Below are positions 1 to 9,761 of a DNA stretch of 64,000 nt, in pieces. A model generated the notes under the pieces. The model saw only the letters and a program-made list of their open reading frames with translations. It had not been told where the DNA came from and did no database searches. The translations under genes and the position numbers were made by a program. Source of the DNA: Euphorbia lathyris. Its lineage: Eukaryota; Streptophyta; Magnoliopsida; Malpighiales; Euphorbiaceae. Numbering within the stretch: position 1 is the stretch's first letter; each line of letters starts with the position of its first letter. The stretch is from NCBI RefSeq assembly GCF_963576675.1, contig NC_088918.1, positions 35,001,501 to 35,065,500 of the forward strand. Reading direction: 5' to 3'.

Positions 1-1857
1 ATTGAAAGCCATATTAGTAAAGAATCACCCATTTACATGAATTTAGAGTATATGGAAGAAAGAGGGAGATAGAAGGAAGAATTAATTTACTTACAACGTG
101 AGTTGTGTCTTAAGTCATACATTCAATCTAAACTAATCTCATTCCCCGAAAAGAAAGTTTATTTACATGGTTCGTGCCTTAATCGCCGTTGGAACGATTT
201 AGGCACGTTTCAAAACCCCGTGGATTTACCTGATGTTCACTCGAATCGTCGTTGGAATGATTTGAGCGTTTGAAAACGTGAAATAAGGAGTTTTAACCAA
301 AAACGTGATTAAGCATACAAGTCCATTTATTTTTGTGCAAAATCGTTTAGTTAGGAAAACGATTCAAAACTCTATTATTTACAAGGAAAACGATTTTAAT
401 TACAAGGTTCGCTTAATCCGTCGTTGGAACGGATCAAGGTTTTAAAACGTGGAATTTTAGAAAGTCGTTTGAAATGGCAAAGAACTAAAAACCTTTTATT
501 TACATTAAGCACCTCTAGAAACCTTTAGTTTAAATAAACAAATTGAACTCTTTTTTATGGTTTATTTTCCCCTTTTCACTCAGTTAACTCCATTTGAACA
601 TAATTACAACAACTAACAAATTAGACCCAAATTCACCCAACCAAAATACTTTTAAAACATATATATATAGGAAATTCAAAAGGAGAATAAATATACATAT
701 TTATATAAATATACATTATAGTAAAAATAATAATAATACTTATAGATCGAAGATTAAGATAAGAAAAATAATAATAATATATATACAAGAGTTATTAATA
801 AGTAAAAATTGTAATAAATATACTACTAGATATAATATACTTGTATTCTAATTTGAAACCATGTAAAGATAATGGCTAAAGCCCATAAATAAGAAAACTA
901 TATTTAACCCCAAAATAGTTTTTATACATAATAAATATTTAGGAAATAACCCCCCGTACACAATAATTAATCTAGTTTAAATGATTTTTAAAGGAAGCAT
1001 ATATATATACAAATATCTTTACAAAACCAAATTAATGTAAATTATGCCAAAATGTACAAAATAAGTAAATATTAGTTAGATACCCTCAAAAATAATTTTA
1101 ATAAATATACTACATAACTATACATATATATATAAAGGACCAAATGTCAAAAAAGTTAAGAAAAAGGCTTAAAAGGGGATTTTTAAAATTCCAGCAGCTT
1201 TACCGACGGCAAATCCGTCGGTAAACTGCCTTTAGTGACAGAAACAATAAAGTTACAGAAACAGTCCCTATATTTTCCAGATTTATTAAAATACTTTATA
1301 TCTAACCTATTCTACCATTTTGGTCCCTGAACTACCCAAATCGGGTCATAGTCTATAACGGAGTATCCCAAAACGATGTTTTATTTCAAAAACGTTAATT
1401 TAAAAAGCTTTTCTAAATTCTATATTTACAATGTTTTAATCCCGAACTCCCCTTTAATCGGGTCACGGTTCGTGTTGGGACTTTAAAACGAGGTTTTTTA
1501 TTTAAAACAAAAACGTTTACTTAATACGAGACGGGAATTAAATAAATACGAAAAAATAAATAAATATGATAAATAAATAACTAAATAAATAAATGAAACT
1601 AAAAATAAAATAAATAGACGAAATAAATAGAACGAGTCTAGTCATCGGATAATACCTCAAGATTGGTATTGACGTCTTGATGTCGGTTGATTTATGATTT
1701 TTGGTGTTTTTTCGTGTTTTGGTAAAATATTCAACTTTTAGGAATTTTCAATTTTTTAGGAAAAAAACGTTTTTCCCCAAAAAAATTCACTTTCTCTCTC
1801 TAAAAAATGATTTAGAGTGAGAAGCTCTAGAAAAATTCTCCCTCTCACAAATGCATG

Positions 1858-1887
1858 GGGATCCGTGCCTTTATAGGCACGGATCCC
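1858..1887 (-). promoter_or_regulatory. LTR TATA box inside a 12-bp perfect inverted repeat
   Basis: The arms GGGATCCGTGCC and GGCACGGATCCC pair perfectly around a 6-base loop that reads TATAAA on the minus strand, the sense strand of the element. The other LTR has the same structure at 44508-44538 with a 7-base loop, TATAAAA. Its place in the 5' part of the LTR fits a promoter TATA box. Promoter function is inferred. Confidence 0.6.
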
Positions 1888-1892
1888 AAAGT

Positions 1893-2035
1893 TGGGCGAC
1901 GCCCAACATCAAGTTGGGCGACGCCCAACGGGCGTTCGACGGACGCCCAGCGCACGTTGGGCGCGCGTCTCGGGCTGTTGGGCGTGCGCCTGACGCGGCT
2001 GGGCGCTCTCCCCACGCTGTTGGATGCTCGCGAGC
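1893..2035. repeat. GC-rich palindromic minisatellite in the U3 region of the LTR
   Basis: Short units of about 20-26 bp, such as GTTGGGCGACGCCCAAC, recur with variation (TGGGCG..CGCCCA). Each unit is itself a palindrome. The second LTR carries the same block at 44545-44700 with a different number and order of units, so the array expands and contracts between copies. Confidence 0.7.
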
Positions 2036-2181
2036 CGCCAATTTATCGGCACGCAATTCCTCAGGATCTCTTCGTGTTTTTTTTATATATATATTTATTT
2101 TTATTTTTTTATTATTGGAATCAACCGCTTTAACCGTCTGCTATGGGTTTTCGTCACAGGTCCTCCGGCTCGGTGTTTACA

Positions 2182-2197
2182 GTTGCCCCTACTTTCC
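2182..2197 (-). other. Polypurine tract of the large LTR element
   Basis: On the minus strand the purine-rich run GGAAAGTAGGGGCAAC directly abuts the LTR start TGTAAACACC. That is the expected position of the plus-strand primer of reverse transcription. It sets the orientation as minus and marks the 3' end of the internal region. Confidence 0.75.
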
Positions 2198-2344
2198 TAT
2201 TTTAACAGTGACGTGTGTGCTTTTTCGAAAAAACTTTTTCGCGAATGCGACACATGCAATGGAAAACATATTAAAGTAAAAGACACATATAGAGTGGGAG
2301 GGGAAATACCTGATCTCCGTGTCGCAAGTTCCTTCCTTGTCTTC

Positions 2345-2965
2345 AGTCTCTTCATCGACCGTCTTCCCCTAGCTTTTTCTAGCGGCCCTAGTTTCTAAAC
2401 CAACCGCAGGTAAGTGGCTCTTTCTAGCGACCCTGGTCTCTACATTGACTGCAGGTAAATGGCTCTTTCTAGCGACCCTAGTCTCTAAATCGACCGCAGG
2501 TAATGTGGCTCTTTTTAGCGACCCTAGTCTCTACATCGATCGCAGGTAAAGTTGCTCTTTCTAGCGACCCTAGTCTCTACATCGACCGCAGGTAAAGTTG
2601 CTCTTTCTAGCAACCCTAGTCTCTAAATCGACCGCATGTAATATGGCTCTTTCTAGCAACCCTAGTCTCTAAATCGACCGCATGTAAAGTTGCTCTCTCT
2701 AGCGACCCTAGTCTCTACATCGACCGCAGGTAATATGGCTCTTTCTAGCGACCCTAGTCTCTAAATCGACCGCAGGTAATATGACTCTTTCTAGCGACCC
2801 TAGTCTCTAAATCGATCGCAGGTAATATGGCTCTTTCTAGCGACCCTAGTCTCTAAATCGACCGCAGGTATGTAGCTCTTTCTAGAGACCCTAGTCTCTA
2901 AATCAACCGCAGGTATGTAGCTCTTTCTAGCGACCATAGTCTCTAAATCGACCGCAGGTATGTAG
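2345..2965. repeat. Minisatellite, about 13 units of 43-49 bp
   Basis: Each unit contains CTCTTTCTAGCGACCCTAG, then TCTCTAAATCGACCGCAGGTA, with variable short spacers (AGTTG, ATATGG, TGTAG). Units differ from each other by a few substitutions and indels. The array lies just inside the 3' LTR of the large element. No coding role is seen. Confidence 0.85.
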
Positions 2966-4932
2966 TGATGCATATAGATGGGTGGATGTAGCCTAATCTA
3001 TGGATGCGTGTAAACACCTATGTGTGTGTATGCAGGTGACTGTGCGTGTGTTTGAATGTGCATATGTGTGGCCTATGTGTTTTGCTTTATGCGGATGTAT
3101 GGACATGTGTGTATGCAAACTATGTATGCGTGGATGAGATGGTTGAATGGATTCCCTTTTTCATAGGCTGGAGGATTTTGGTAGCTTCAGATCGAGAAAT
3201 GATGTTTCAGGCCATCCCCAAGGTGTGCAAGGATGAGGGCGAGGATAAGTTTGAAACCAAGGGTTGTAAGGATGGGGATTTGGTTTTGATGAGCTTGTGT
3301 CAAGGGGCTTTCGCCTTTAACCAGAGATTGATGTATTCATTTTTTCCCTAATTTTTGCTTGGCCGCCCTTTTCGGGTTTTCAACTCAACAGGATCTCTCT
3401 GATATTCTCTATCTCTCCTTTTGCATGAACCGCCCCTAGGGGTTTTCAATTCATCTTTATATCTCACAGATTTTCTCTATCTCTCCTTTTTCTTGGATCG
3501 CCTCTTTTGAGGTTTTCAATCCAACTCTTTTTTGTTCGGTATTTCTTCTTTTTTCCTTGATTGTAAATGATACCGGATGGCACAGGGGTTCATATCTACG
3601 GGCCACTTCTATGCTGAGCATTTGACGATGAGTTCATGCTTGATGCCTTCGTTAATGGAGAAGCTTCCGGAGTGAGATGGATGGTGATCCGATTGCATGG
3701 TCGTGCCCCCGATTGAAGTTACCGTCTTGGTGTGGATGAGAAGTTGATGCGAACGCATGCCCCTGCAAACTTGAGGTGAGACTTCATGTGCGTTCAAGCT
3801 AGGGATACCGCCGTTGGGAGTAGTCACGGAGGAGAGACGCTTCGGTCGAAGTTTGACTCTTGAGAGGACAACAGAGGAGCAGAGGAACCAGACTTCATGG
3901 AGCATGAGAGAGAAGAATAGTCTTCTTTTTTTTTTAGTTTTTTTTTCTAAATTTTGGATCGGTTTATGGGTGTTGAGGTGATTTCAGTTGAGATGGGGTG
4001 TCTATTAATGCGGGTGTTTTCATTGCAAATGCAACCGTCTAGCTTAAATAAAGCACTTGGCAAACATACATTGAATTGTTTACTGCTCAGTATATTAACC
4101 ACTGTCACCAAAGTATGCCCTTTCGGGTTTTCACATTTCAGTTATTTTAACTCTCTCCTTTTACCCTCGGAATTTTCAAATAAGCGCCCTGTGGGGTTTT
4201 CACTTATTGGGGTGTCCCTTATTGTTGCATAGGCCATCCTTTGCGGATTTTCAACCTATCGGGATTTTTTTTAGTTTTCATGGGAAAGATTCCTTGGTTC
4301 CTTTGAGATTGATCGTAGCTCTAAACTTCATCGCCGTCTTTGTCTTCATTCGACTACGTATTTGAACTTTCTTTGCTAAAGTAAGCTTTTCTCGTACATT
4401 TGATCACCCATTTGTTGGGCAATGTCAACCGCTCTTGTCACCTTGACGCTCCTTGGCTAGTCACGTCTGCTTTTTTGAATAATTTTCTTTTACTTCTGAT
4501 TGGCTTGACTTTGCCCCTGAGCCTTTTTAGCATCATCTTTTTTCCTCTTTTTTTTTTTTTTTTTTTTTGCTTTGAGTCATCATAGATCTTAACCTTTTCA
4601 TTGATCCTGGAACAGGGTCCTTTATCGTTGATAGGTTAGTTGCCCCCATCTTGTTCTGAATGGTGCCCTCATGTACTTGTGTCCCCTTTGGGGGGAGAAA
4701 TTTTTGTCGGTGCCTCAGTGCTAGCATGGTTCTGAGGGCTTGTTGCTTGCTCCTTCTTTTCTTTTTTTTTTGCTTTTTGGACTTTGTTGATGGTCGCTCA
4801 GTCTTCTTTTTGGCACAAGCCGGTGAGAACCATTCGTTTGATGGGTCTACGCTCGACTTATCATCATAGAGCCATGGCACCGTTTCTCATGATTTGTTTT
4901 TTTTTTTTTTGTTGTTTTTTTTTTGTTTGTTG
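2966..4932. other. 3' internal region of the large LTR element, no convincing gene
   Basis: This is noncoding-looking sequence between the minisatellite and the MULE insertion. It has long T-rich runs near 3926-3950, 4547-4570, 4762-4775 and 4897-4940. At least six copies of a short hairpin followed by GGTTTTCA lie between 3360 and 4260. A minus-strand reading frame at 3905-3609 and a Lys-rich one at 4880-4533 are open but resemble no family I know. They may be remnants of an untranslated region or of a lost ORF. Confidence 0.5.
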
Positions 4933-4941
4933 TTTTTTTTA

Positions 4942-5053
4942 GGGATAATTACTAATCTAACCCAATGAAGGACCCCACTTTACATATCTAACCCACCTTC
5001 CTTTCATTTTACCAAATTAGACAAATAAACCCATTTTGGACAAAACTACCCTT
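4942..5053 (+). repeat. MULE left terminal inverted repeat
   Basis: These 112 bp match the reverse complement of 12920-13031 with no mismatch by eye. Similarity ends after ACTACCCTT. Confidence 0.92.
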
Positions 5054-5410
5054 ATTTTAGTTTGAAGGTTCATCTCCTACCTCCCGTTGCTTCCACTTCG
5101 ACTTCCTCACCTGACCTTTCCCATTCAACTTCATTGTGGTTCATCTTCTTCAGTTTCAGTTCGTTTCAACTGCATTTTACGTTTTGAACTCATCACTATA
5201 TATAATCCGGGTTGTTCTTCTCTACATTTTCATTTTTATTTTCATCTCCTACCTCGACACCAGTTCCCGTTTCATTCTTCTGCGCGCGGAAGTTATGGCG
5301 AGAAAACGGAAGGCGACGGCGGCGGCGGCAAGCGAAGAGGAAGGACGGACGAAGCATAAGGTAAGCATGCATCATCTTCTTCCCTGTTGTTACCGCCATT
5401 AATGAAGATT

Positions 5411-5652
5411 AAATGCGCTCGAATGCGCTCGTATGTTAACTGTATGTAAATATGGTCGCATTTGTTACCTAAATGCGTTCAAATGCGACAAGGAATTATA
5501 CGTGAACATAGTGTCGCATTTGTTACCTAAATGCGACAAATGCGACGAGCCATTCCATTAAACTGTCGCATTTATTACCTAAATGCGCTCAAATGCGACA
5601 AGCTACACCCTGAAACATTGTCGCATTTGAGCGCATTCACAAACGAATGCGA
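5411..5652. repeat. ATGCGAC/GTCGCAT repeat cluster 1 (in intron 1)
   Basis: About nine copies of AATGCGAC or its complement GTCGCATT lie in both orientations, often as TTTGAGCGCATTC between them. The cluster lies inside the first intron of the DUF1985 gene. Confidence 0.85.
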
Positions 5653-6537
5653 CATGATTGTAAGACTTATACATAGAATATGTCAGTTTTGTTAGAGAAT
5701 TTAATGTGTGTATGTTTAAAATTGTTACAGCATGATCCCAGTGAATCTAAAAAGAGAAAACATAGTTCCATTTTCAAATATCCCAAGGCGGTTAATTTGG
5801 ATGCTCAGGTAACAGTGAGGTTTAACGTGGATTTTGGGGTCATGATAAAGAAGTATTTGAGTGAAAAGCAGTTAGAAATGTATAGGAAAACATGTTTTGG
5901 TCAATATTTGGATATGAAGGTTGCTAGTTTCTCTTCTAGAATAGTGCATCATGTCCTATCACGGGAGATTAAACATAAAGAAAGGAAACACAGGGAGATG
6001 TGGTTCAGGGTGAGGGGAGTTGATATGCGGTTTGGAGATTGGGAGTTTGGCTTGATAAGTGGTTTAAGGTGTGGGGTAAACATTGGGGAATTCATGGAAA
6101 GAATGTATGAATTAGAGATGCCACATAGGTTGCGAAATAAGTACTTCAAGCAATACCAGACAATAACGACAATTAACTTCTTGGAAGTTTTGCAAAGTGT
6201 ACAATGGAAGAAGAAGGATGCGACTGACAGATTTAACTAAGATGCTGTGATGATTGCCATGTTGTACTTTGTGCATGGCAATGTATTGGATAATGCTAAC
6301 GAGAGGCATGCAAAGGATTGGGTTTTGGATCTTGCAGATTATCCAAGACTGTTTAATGAGTTTCCATGGGGGACATTGGCTTGGGAGGAGACATATAGGT
6401 TCTTGGACTGGGCCATTAGCAAAAGACTGAAGCAATTAGAGGCAAGTGCAGTGGGAAATAGGAATCGTGTTCCATATCAACTTATCGGATTTGCACATGT
6501 ATTCCAGGTATGATTTGTGTATATATGTTTGGTGTAT

Positions 6538-6770
6538 GAATGCGCCCGAATGCGATTACCAAATTTGCATCTGTGTCGCATTTAGTGTTGAATGCTCTCA
6601 AATGCGACAAGGTTGGGTTGTTAACCTTGTCGCATTGGAGCGCATTCAAATATAATGCGACATGATTGGGTTGTAAACCTTGTCGCATTCGAGTGCATTC
6701 AAATGGAATGCGACAAGATTGGGTTCTAACCTTGTCGCATTCGAGCGTATTCAAATGGAATGCGACAATG
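6538..6770. repeat. ATGCGAC/GTCGCAT repeat cluster 2 (in intron 2)
   Basis: Three tandem units of about 55-60 bp each contain an inverted pair, CTTGTCGCATT ... AATGCGACA, around GAGCGCATTC. Degenerate copies lie on the left. The cluster lies between the splice sites of exons 2 and 3. Confidence 0.85.
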
Positions 6771-7858
6771 TTATAATTCTTATCAAGGGATACCTCTTAT
6801 TTGCAGACTTGGATTCTTGAGTTGTGGAATGTGACTCATGCATATTACACGATGAGAAGTGGCAACCCACTTCCACACTTGCTGAGATGGACCCAGAGAA
6901 TAGTCCCCTCAAACAAAGCAGTCAGAGAAACGTTTTCTGTAAGTGGAATGAGATTTGTATGTTTCTCTTTATTTTGTATTTGTTTACCAGTACATTGCTA
7001 TTTTTATTTTTTGCAATGTAAGGTTGCTGATCCTCCAGACGCGCGTCTTGTGGTTGAGGATGATGAGAAAGAGTTCGATTGGTACACGTATTTGGTGGAC
7101 CATGTTGAAGGACGGGAAGCTGATATAAATGCAATATTTGCCCCAATAATGAAAGGTAAGGAGAAGGTTGAAGCTGAGGAAGAGGAAGGTGATGGGGAGG
7201 AGGAAGGTGATGAGGAGGAGGGGGATGATGAGGAGGGTGATGATGAAGAGGGAGGTGATGGAGGTGATGGAGGTGATGATGAAGAGGGTGGTGAGGAAGG
7301 GGATGATGAAGTTGATAGATATATCATTGCATCACGGTCACAAACGACCGAGATAAAACAACTTCAAAAAGTTCTAACGGATGTGCTTGATAGGCATCAT
7401 AGGTGGTGCAAGGGACAATTTAGCAAGGTCGACAGTAGGTTGGGCAACCTAGATGAACGAGTATCATTGATTGAGGGGGATATAAAAGAATTAAAGGCGA
7501 TGGGTCGACCCAATGCTAATGTGGAGAATGAGGAGGCTGAGACCAGTAAAGTTTGGGAGGAGCCGATGGTCCAAGAGGAGCCGATGAAAGATGGAAAGGA
7601 ACAAGAGGCAGCTATGGTTCAAAAGGAGCCGATGAAAGATGGAAAGGAACAAGAGGCAGCCATGGTTCAAGATGATTTGACCAAGGGCAATGAGGAGGTT
7701 GAGAATGTTATTGTCGTACTAGACGATTCTGTGCCCGAGGAAGTTGCGCAAGTAGATGAGGTTGTCCATCTTGATGATTCTGTGCCTGAGAAAGTGGCAC
7801 CAAAGTTGCAGCAAGAGGTACAAGTTGGTTGAATTTATACATATGCGCAAGAGGTACA

Positions 7859-8075
7859 AGATGTTGCATTATAGCTTGTCGCATTGGAGCGCATTCCTCT
7901 CTAATGCGACAAGATGTTGCATTATAGCTTGTCGCATTGGAGCGCATTCCTCTCTAATGCGACAAGATGTTGCATTATAGCTTATCGCATTGGAGCGCAT
8001 TCCTCTCTAATGCGACAAGATGTTTCACTATAGCTTGTCGCATTGGAGCGCATTTCTCTTCAATGCGACAAGATG
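7859..8075. repeat. ATGCGAC/GTCGCAT repeat cluster 3, four 53-bp tandem units
   Basis: Units start at 7859, 7912, 7965 and 8018, an exact 53-bp period. Each can fold as CTTGTCGCATT paired with AATGCGACAAG. The cluster separates the acidic exon from the Gly/Lys-rich exon that precedes the protease domain, probably within an intron. Confidence 0.88.
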
Positions 8076-9366
8076 TTGAATTACAGCTTCAAGGATGAAT
8101 TATTCATTACCATGTTTTTCCTTTGTATGTGGTTGCTCCAAAAGAAGATAAAGGTAGAGGGACCGGGAAAGATGAAGATAAGGAAAATACTCGAGGAGGT
8201 ATAGTTCCAACCCGAGGTGGAGGCACAGTTAGAGGAAAAGGAGCAGCACGTGGAAAAGGAGCAGCACGTGGAAAAGGTAAACGGGTTGCTAAGGTTAGCA
8301 AGTATTTGAATTCGCCGTGGACCGATCCATTAAAGTACACCGATCCAGTAGCATTATATGGTGGCCAAATCAAGTCCGGATTTGAGGAAAGACCAGCTAT
8401 TTGTAATGTTGATGATCAGCGCCACCGAATAGATGCATGTTTGATAGATGAGCTAGAAACGTGGATCAACGGGCCTGAATCAACTGAGGGAATACGTTTG
8501 AAAGGTTTAGAAATGTACAGTTTAGATGCAAAATTTTTCAATACACTTCGGGATGTGGGGACGTATATCTGGAATGAGGTAACATTAATCAATCCAATAT
8601 CCTATTCATTTGTAATTATGTGACTTTTACTGTATTAAATGTTTACATAATCTTGTTGTAGCATATCAATGGTTGGCTGTATTTACTGAGACGACAGTCA
8701 GTACAAACTGATGTGGCTGCAGAATGGACTACTGTTGATACTGACTTTTTTGGATGTATGTGCCAAGCCATGTTTGTGAGGGGGTTCAATGAACCGGGGT
8801 GGGATAGTGAAGACTATTTCGTACGAAGAGTAAAAGGTGATGCAGATAATTTTGTACGCCCTTGGCACACAGTGAAGAGAGTGTTTATTCCGATAAATTA
8901 CAAGCAAGAGCACTGGATCATAGGAGTGTTAGAGTTGCAGTCTATGCACTTATATATCTATGACAGTCTTGTATCAAACATGTCGGAGCAACCTTTGGAT
9001 GCGGTCCTCCAAACACCCTTGCAAGTCATTGTTAGAGTAATGGAATTGAGTGGCTATTTCGTAGATGGACGGGAAAATGTGCGACGGATGATCACTTGGA
9101 GTAGAGTTCCAGGGGTGCCACAACAAATGTCCGGCTCAAATGACTATGGCGTTTGGACTTGCATAAACGCACAATTCTTAAGTGGATTACATGATCTCCC
9201 GCATGACGACTCTTATGTATATCCATACAATTCTACGGATGGCACTTTCTTTCGTTTACGACTTACGGCTGAGTTGTTTCATGGACGTTTGTTAGACTTC
9301 AAATGATATTGTAATCTGATTCATGATCTTGTTATATATGTAATATTTATGTAATATTTGTTATAA

Positions 9367-9668
9367 ACCTTATCGCATTTGAATGGAATGCGCTCAAATG
9401 CGACACGAAGTATTCACACAAGGAATTTGCTGAACCGCATTTGAGCGCATTCAACACTCAAATGCGACTAGGATTGTTATAAACCTTGTCGCATTTGAAT
9501 GGAATGCGCTCAAATGCGACACGAAGTATTCACACAAGGAATTTGCTGAACCGCATTTGAGCGCATTCAACACACAAATGCGACTATGATTGTTGTAAAC
9601 CTTGTCGCATTTGAATGGAATGCGCTCAAATGCGACACGAAGTATTCACACAAGCTAAAGTATTGTCG
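9367..9668. repeat. ATGCGAC/GTCGCAT repeat cluster 4, 116-bp units between the convergent genes
   Basis: The phrase AAACCTTGTCGCATTTGAAT starts at about 9365, 9481 and 9597, giving a 116-bp period and 2.6 copies. It fills the gap between the protease stop codon (9306) and the end of the transposase gene (9762). Confidence 0.88.
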
Positions 9669-9761
9669 CGTCAAATACAAGATAAATTTGTTTGTCCCCA
9701 ATAGAATCATACAGTATTAAAACAAGCACATGCTAAAGACAAATGATATTAATGAACTCGA

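Larger units (their letters stand above)
1..2181 (-). repeat. 3' LTR (truncated by window edge) of a large non-autonomous LTR retrotransposon
   Basis: This stretch is nearly identical to 33163-34616 joined to 44086-44708, with only about 7 mismatches by eye in the first 600 bp. The match pairs it with the LTR at the other end of the element. On the minus strand it begins TGTAAACACCGAGCC at 2181 and is preceded by a polypurine tract, so it is the 3' LTR. About 392 bp of its far end lie outside the window. It holds several perfect or near-perfect hairpins (173-207, 240-266, 412-438, 1199-1225, 1858-1887) and a GC-rich palindromic block at about 1893-2035. It carries roughly 140 bp near 2022-2160 that the other copy lacks. 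The small ORFs inside it are not believable genes. Confidence 0.88.
5295..9306 (+). pseudogene. DUF1985 / Ulp1-like (C48) protease gene of the MULE, interrupted
   Basis: A multi-exon gene can be followed. Exon 1 (5295-5360) has a basic, Ala-rich start. Exon 2 (5731-6507) holds the DUF1985-like part, with FGDWEFGLISGLRCG. Exon 3 is 6807-6938 and exon 4 starts at 7023. Exon 4 carries a long Glu/Asp/Gly-rich tract and then direct repeats around KDGKEQEAAMVQ. Next come an exon ending at 8578 and a last exon (8662-9306) with the Ulp1 catalytic region. These introns are GT..AG and join in phase, except that the acceptor near 8080-8140 could not be resolved. An in-frame TAA at 6238-6240 breaks exon 2. 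In the protease the His (8911), Asp (8962) and Gln (9121-9126) positions are present. The catalytic Cys of the usual D-C-G motif is Tyr (9145-9147), so peptidase activity is unlikely. Its role in the MULE is unknown. Confidence 0.75.

Noticed and set aside
594..851. An 85-codon open frame at 594-851, repeated at 33756-34013
   Set aside because: It lies in a very AT-rich part of the LTR and is conserved only because the LTRs are copies. Composition is Asn/Ile/Tyr/Lys-rich with no features of a protein.
1851..2279. Overlapping open frames across the GC-rich palindromic block on both strands
   Set aside because: They are translations of the palindromic minisatellite, open in several frames because the repeat lacks stop codons.
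5411..5652. Regularly spaced short repeats that might suggest a CRISPR array
   Set aside because: The sequence is a plant genome, the motifs occur in both orientations at uneven spacing with no unique spacers, and they lie in introns of a MULE gene.
7004..7327. Ser/Pro-rich minus-strand frame
   Set aside because: It is the complement of the Glu/Asp/Gly codon repeat in the DUF1985 gene exon, not a gene.
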